Assembly: GCA_048550035.1 (NCBI GenBank)
Contig: JBLYYQ010000094.1
Location: 1 to 10,715, forward strand
DNA length: 10,715 bases
Direction of reading: 5' to 3'
Source: JBLYYQ01 sp048550035
Lineage (GTDB): Bacteria; Nitrospinota_A; UBA7883; JBLYYQ01
Both the position numbers and the translations under genes were made by a program. Position 1 is the stretch's first letter, and the number at the start of each line of letters is the position of its first letter. The notes under the pieces are model-generated. The model saw only the letters and a program-made list of their open reading frames with translations. It had not been told where the DNA came from and did not search any database. Positions 7,428 through 10,715 of the stretch are shown here, piece by piece.

Positions 7428-9314
7428 ATGTATAGACCTATTAGTGATATTGAAAGTTTCTCAAAGCGATTCAGCCAAAACAGTACTATCGTAAAGATTC
7501 TTATTATCATAGCATTTGGAATATTAACTCTTAGGCTACTCGATCTGCAGGTTGCAAACTACAGTCTGCTTGCAAATAAATCTGAAAACAATAGGACTCG
7601 CGAATTAAGATTATCAGGGTTGCGAGGTGCCATACTAGATCGAAATGATAGAGTACTAGTTGAGAACATTCCATCATTTGAACTTTCTATTATCCCTGCA
7701 GATAGTGGTGATATTAATCATACATTATCAATCTTGAGCCAAGTTATAACAATCAACGAAGAAGATCTGTTAAATAAAAATCGACTACATAACAATCATA
7801 AACCGCTGGTAATTGCAGAAAATCTATCAAGAGATCAAGTCGCATTCATTGTTGAGAACCAGTATGATCTACCTGGCGTTAATGTTTCAGTAAAACCGAT
7901 CCGCCATTACAGGGAAGGAAAATTTGCATCACACCTTTTAGGTTACCTTGGTTTAATTCAAGATAAGCAGCTACAAGCTGACAACAATATTAACTATTCA
8001 GTAAATGATCTTGTTGGAATATTCGGGGCAGAAAAATCATTTGAAACTCTGTTGCGAGGCAAAAAAGGTCTTAAGCGTGTTGAGGTTAATGCAACAGGGA
8101 GAGTAGTGAATACATTAGGGAAAATTGAACCTGAAGTCGGCAATAACATTTCTCTTACAATTGATTACGAAACACAAAAAGCAGCCGAAGAAGCTTTCGA
8201 TAGCGGAGGATATATTGGAGCAGCTGTTGCACTTGATCCGAATAATGGCGATCTATTAGCATACATCTCAAGACCTGCCTTTGATCCTAATATCTTTTCA
8301 TATGGAATCTCTAAAAAGACATGGAACGATCTCATCTCAAACCGATTTCATCCGATGCATAACCGTCCAATTAGTAGCCAGTATCCACCAGGCTCCACGA
8401 TCAAACCGATACTTGGACTAGCAGCGTTAGAAGCAAATCTCATATCGCCTAAAGACAAGATATTTTGCAAAGGTCATTTTAAATATGGGCGCAAATATTT
8501 TAGATGTTGGAAACGTTCAGGTCATGGCTATGTAAATCTTCATCAGGCAATTGTCGAATCTTGCGATGTCTTTTTTTACACAATAGGTATCAAGCTTGGG
8601 GTAAATAGAATTGCAGAATTTGCATCACTCTTTGGGCTTGGAAAAGCTGTTCCATTTGCACTTAGCGGATCTAGAGCCGGACTTATGCCTACAATGGATT
8701 GGAAATACAAAGCCTTGAAAGAAAAATGGATAGCAGGTGAGACGATCCCTGTCTCTATCGGTCAAGGTTATATGCTAACGACACCTATACAGTTAGCAGT
8801 AGCAACCTCAATTATAGCTAACGGTGGAGAAATTATAAAGCCAAGGATTATTAAAAAAATTAATGGGCTCTATCAAGACCAGCATGAGAAATCCAACCTT
8901 AACAATAAAGAGGTAAAGCTTGATAAATTAATAAGCTTAGAATCAACCTCAAAGCTAGGAAGTCTAGAAAATTTTGCGATCATAAGAAATGCTATGAGAG
9001 GCACAGCTCATGACAAAAGAGGAACAGGAGGGAGGGTTCGTCTTAACAACAGAGCGTATCAATATGGTGTCAAGACCGGCACTTCGCAAGTGATTCGGAC
9101 AAGAAAAGATGTCAACCCAGATGATGTCCAGTTCATTCATAAGGACCATTCCTTATTTATTGCATTTGCGCCATTTGACGATCCTAAAATTGCGGTTGCA
9201 GTGATTGCAGAACATGCAGGCAATGGTGGTGGTGCGGCGGCTGATATATCACGACAAATAATAGACAGATATCTTAGGGACTTTAAAGCGACTCAACATG
9301 CAAGTACAGATTAA
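7428..9314 (+). CDS. mrdA: Penicillin-binding protein 2 (MrdA), elongasome peptidoglycan transpeptidase
   Basis: PBP2 is the class B transpeptidase that crosslinks lateral-wall peptidoglycan during rod elongation, working with RodA on the periplasmic side of the inner membrane. The 628 residues match the family length (E. coli 633). There is a short cytoplasmic tail, one membrane anchor (about 21-41), a pedestal (LRGAILDRNDRVL, 65-77) and a transpeptidase domain with SxxK at Ser323-Lys326 (PPGSTIKP), SxD at Ser378-Asp380 (ESCDVFFY), and KTGT at 549-552. The FCKGH...RCWKR...GHG segment (346-367) is typical of PBP2 rather than FtsI. All catalytic residues are present. The ATG is preceded by ATTTCCT, so there is no Shine-Dalgarno sequence. 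It overlaps rodA by 17 bases, and the pair are known partners. The mreBCD genes that commonly precede this pair are absent here; dusB takes that place. Confidence 0.97.
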   Translation: MYRPISDIESFSKRFSQNSTIVKILIIIAFGILTLRLLDLQVANYSLLANKSENNRTRELRLSGLRGAILDRNDRVLVENIPSFELSIIPADSGDINHTLSILSQVITINEEDLLNKNRLHNNHKPLVIAENLSRDQVAFIVENQYDLPGVNVSVKPIRHYREGKFASHLLGYLGLIQDKQLQADNNINYSVNDLVGIFGAEKSFETLLRGKKGLKRVEVNATGRVVNTLGKIEPEVGNNISLTIDYETQKAAEEAFDSGGYIGAAVALDPNNGDLLAYISRPAFDPNIFSYGISKKTWNDLISNRFHPMHNRPISSQYPPGSTIKPILGLAALEANLISPKDKIFCKGHFKYGRKYFRCWKRSGHGYVNLHQAIVESCDVFFYTIGIKLGVNRIAEFASLFGLGKAVPFALSGSRAGLMPTMDWKYKALKEKWIAGETIPVSIGQGYMLTTPIQLAVATSIIANGGEIIKPRIIKKINGLYQDQHEKSNLNNKEVKLDKLISLESTSKLGSLENFAIIRNAMRGTAHDKRGTGGRVRLNNRAYQYGVKTGTSQVIRTRKDVNPDDVQFIHKDHSLFIAFAPFDDPKIAVAVIAEHAGNGGGAAADISRQIIDRYLRDFKATQHASTD

Positions 9315-10314
9315 ACGGGGGCTATTTGCGAATATAGATTTTACAATTTTCCTGATAGCACTATCGATGACAATTATCGGGATCGTTGCCATTTATAGTG
9401 CGAATCTTCATAGTGAAGAGTTAGTGATGCGCAACCTATATAAGAAACAGATCATCTGGCTGCTCTGCGCGATTACTGTATTTCTAATTACGCTCCTAAT
9501 CGATTATAGAATAATAGAGAGATATACATATGTCATATTTATAATTGCAGTAATGCTTCTGGTCTGTGTTGAGTTTTTTGGCAATACCACATCTGGCTCT
9601 CAACGATGGATTGATATCGGTGTTCTAAAGTTACAGCCATCAGAAACAATGAAGATTGCCATTATACTCCTTGTTGCGAGGGTCTATGATAGTATCGGCA
9701 AAGATAAAGCATTAGGTTTCTTCGATATGCTAAAGCCGTTCATATTAGTTATGATACCATTTCTCTTGGTTGCAAAACAGCCAGACCTTGGAACAGCTGT
9801 GGTCTATCTTGTAATTTTGATAGTTGTCACATTACTTCATGGCACAGAAAGCAGGATACTAAAGTTGCTAGGAGCGATAACTATTGTTTTTGGACCACTT
9901 AGTTGGCTATTATTAAAGGGGTATCAAAAGAAACGAATATTAGCATTTCTTAACCCTGAATCAGATCCGATGGGATCTGGTTATCAGGTTATTCAATCTA
10001 AGATCGCTATTGGATCAGGAGGGATCGTTGGAAAAGGTATTTTTAATGGAACGCAGAGTAAATTGAATTTTCTACCAGAAAAACATACAGATTTCATCTT
10101 TTCAGTTATTGCAGAAGAGACCGGTTTCATAGGGATCATGATTCTTTTCTTCCTATTTGCTACTCTGATTTTCAAGCTAATTGCAGAAGCAACCAACTCC
10201 CGCGATCTATTCGGAGCGATGGTAATTTCAGGCGTTATGACTCTGCTTGTCCTACATTTTTTTTATAAAATCGTCTCATCATATCATAGACCGAAACACA
10301 TTTTAACAGTGTAG
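9298..10314 (+). CDS. rodA: RodA peptidoglycan glycosyltransferase, 3' end lost at a junction
   Basis: RodA is the SEDS-family polymerase that extends glycan strands in the elongasome with PBP2. The translation has several membrane helices and family landmarks: GSQRWI (100-105), LQPSE (112-116), KQPDLGTA (160-167), and the loop KLNFLPEKHTDFIFSVIAEE (255-274) with the essential-type Asp265. RodA similarity is clear up to about residue 322 (SRDLFGAMVISGVMTLLVLH, 301-320). After Phe322 the protein should continue with an NIGM-type helix and the conserved PLPFISYGGS loop near the end. Instead it reads 16 unrelated residues and stops. No other plus-strand frame restores RodA, so this is not a simple frameshift: sequence from about 10258 onward belongs to an opposite-strand gene. 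As written, the last helix or two and the SYGGS motif are missing, so the product is probably inactive. The start overlaps mrdA and lacks a Shine-Dalgarno sequence, suggesting coupled translation. Confidence 0.9.
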   Translation: MQVQIKRGLFANIDFTIFLIALSMTIIGIVAIYSANLHSEELVMRNLYKKQIIWLLCAITVFLITLLIDYRIIERYTYVIFIIAVMLLVCVEFFGNTTSGSQRWIDIGVLKLQPSETMKIAIILLVARVYDSIGKDKALGFFDMLKPFILVMIPFLLVAKQPDLGTAVVYLVILIVVTLLHGTESRILKLLGAITIVFGPLSWLLLKGYQKKRILAFLNPESDPMGSGYQVIQSKIAIGSGGIVGKGIFNGTQSKLNFLPEKHTDFIFSVIAEETGFIGIMILFFLFATLIFKLIAEATNSRDLFGAMVISGVMTLLVLHFFYKIVSSYHRPKHILTV

Positions 10315-10715
10315 ACCACTGATAGCTATTTCCAACGAGATCAGGTTTGCTTTTCTTCTCAGCAAGCACATCGCTATATTTAGAATTTATAATTCTTGTC
10401 ACCTGAAGCACTCTTTCTAGATATACGCCTAACATGATAATCGCATAAACTTCATCATGCAAAAGAGTTCCTTTAATTTTACTTCTTATCTCAGCTGTTG
10501 ATTTAGTAATCATCAAAGTAAAATCATAAAGCCCGTTTTTTACAAAGTTTGCTACCGGATATCCTTTTATACTATGATTTATTCTATTAATCGCCTCAAA
10601 AAGCTCAGTTGAAATTAAATCTCGCGAACTTCTTGCATTTTCATGGGCATAAGAAAATATACTAATGATTGAATTAGATTTCTCCGGATTTAAGCCAACA
10701 TCAAATAAGCCGACC
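10235..10715 (-). CDS. Alpha-E (DUF403) domain protein, cut at both ends
   Basis: The frame is open from the right edge to a stop at 10235, 159 codons, with no start in the window. Its pattern matches the all-helical alpha-E domain: an NPEKSNSIISIFSYAHENARSSRDL segment equivalent to the usual DPxNPxSI...ARENAR...RD, then LLHDEVYAIIMLGVYLERVLQVTRI and SYQWSTLLKCVSVYDMMRRFY, which correspond to the family's LGRxLERAD and YQWxxLLRSVSAYEAYRRxY motifs. Such proteins are usually about 310 residues, encoded beside circularly permuted ATP-grasp proteins and transglutaminase-like proteases, in systems whose biochemistry is poorly defined. Here the family similarity ends at the FYKK motif. The last residues (NVGQAES) are antisense rodA sequence, so roughly 70-80 C-terminal residues are missing. 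The N-terminal part lies beyond the edge. An internal ATG at about 10513 is not the real start. Confidence 0.75.
   Translation of the reverse strand, partial: VGLFDVGLNPEKSNSIISIFSYAHENARSSRDLISTELFEAINRINHSIKGYPVANFVKNGLYDFTLMITKSTAEIRSKIKGTLLHDEVYAIIMLGVYLERVLQVTRIINSKYSDVLAEKKSKPDLVGNSYQWSTLLKCVSVYDMMRRFYKKNVGQAES
10257..10270. other. Breakpoint joining rodA to an opposite-strand alpha-E gene
   Basis: A run of eight T followed by ATAAAA separates sequence coding for RodA on the plus strand from sequence coding for an alpha-E protein on the minus strand. Both similarities end here, within about five codons of each other. There are no inverted repeats, target-site duplication or transposase, so a mobile element is not indicated; a short homology-mediated join in AT-rich sequence is the simplest reading. 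Confidence 0.7.

Noticed and set aside
10258..10314. Simple frameshift in a T homopolymer of rodA
   Set aside because: Translating the other two plus-strand frames after the T run gives no NIGM helix or SYGGS motif. The minus strand instead encodes a coherent alpha-E protein, so a sequence join explains it better.
10200..10330. Insertion sequence or transposon end interrupting rodA
   Set aside because: No terminal inverted repeat, target duplication or transposase is visible; the sequence right of the break is a host-type gene fragment in the opposite orientation.

Overview
The window is an AT-rich stretch of a Gram-negative bacterial chromosome. SurA and a second periplasmic parvulin point to an outer membrane. 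The order Mfd, parvulin lipoprotein, SurA resembles deltaproteobacterial gene order, and CheV plus a PBP2/RodA pair fit a rod-shaped, motile proteobacterium. That placement is an inference from gene content and order, not from a phylogeny. No tRNA, rRNA, CRISPR array or insertion sequence was seen, and no stretch over 300 bases lacks a gene.

Left part, minus strand (about 1-6240): cheV, mfd, a PrsA/SurA-like parvulin lipoprotein gene, then surA, which runs off the left edge. They all read leftward with gaps of 59 and 79 bases and one overlap of 64 bases, so they could form one transcription unit. A good extended -10 box before the first parvulin gene suggests an internal promoter. The set couples a chemotaxis adaptor, a transcription-coupled repair translocase and two envelope folding factors.

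Middle and right, plus strand (about 6327-10314): a dusB-type tRNA-dihydrouridine synthase diverges from cheV. Next comes a strong extended -10 promoter with a palindrome at its expected start site. It drives mrdA (PBP2, the transpeptidase of the elongasome), which overlaps by 17 bases with rodA (the elongasome glycosyltransferase).

Right edge (about 10257-10715): RodA homology stops abruptly inside a T/A run. From there the opposite strand encodes an alpha-E (DUF403) domain protein, which itself loses its C-terminal end at the same point. Two unrelated genes, both cut at one AT-rich point and facing each other, indicate either a real rearrangement or an amplification or assembly chimera. This is the main point to verify. 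I found no convincing novel multi-gene system; most of the rest is housekeeping.
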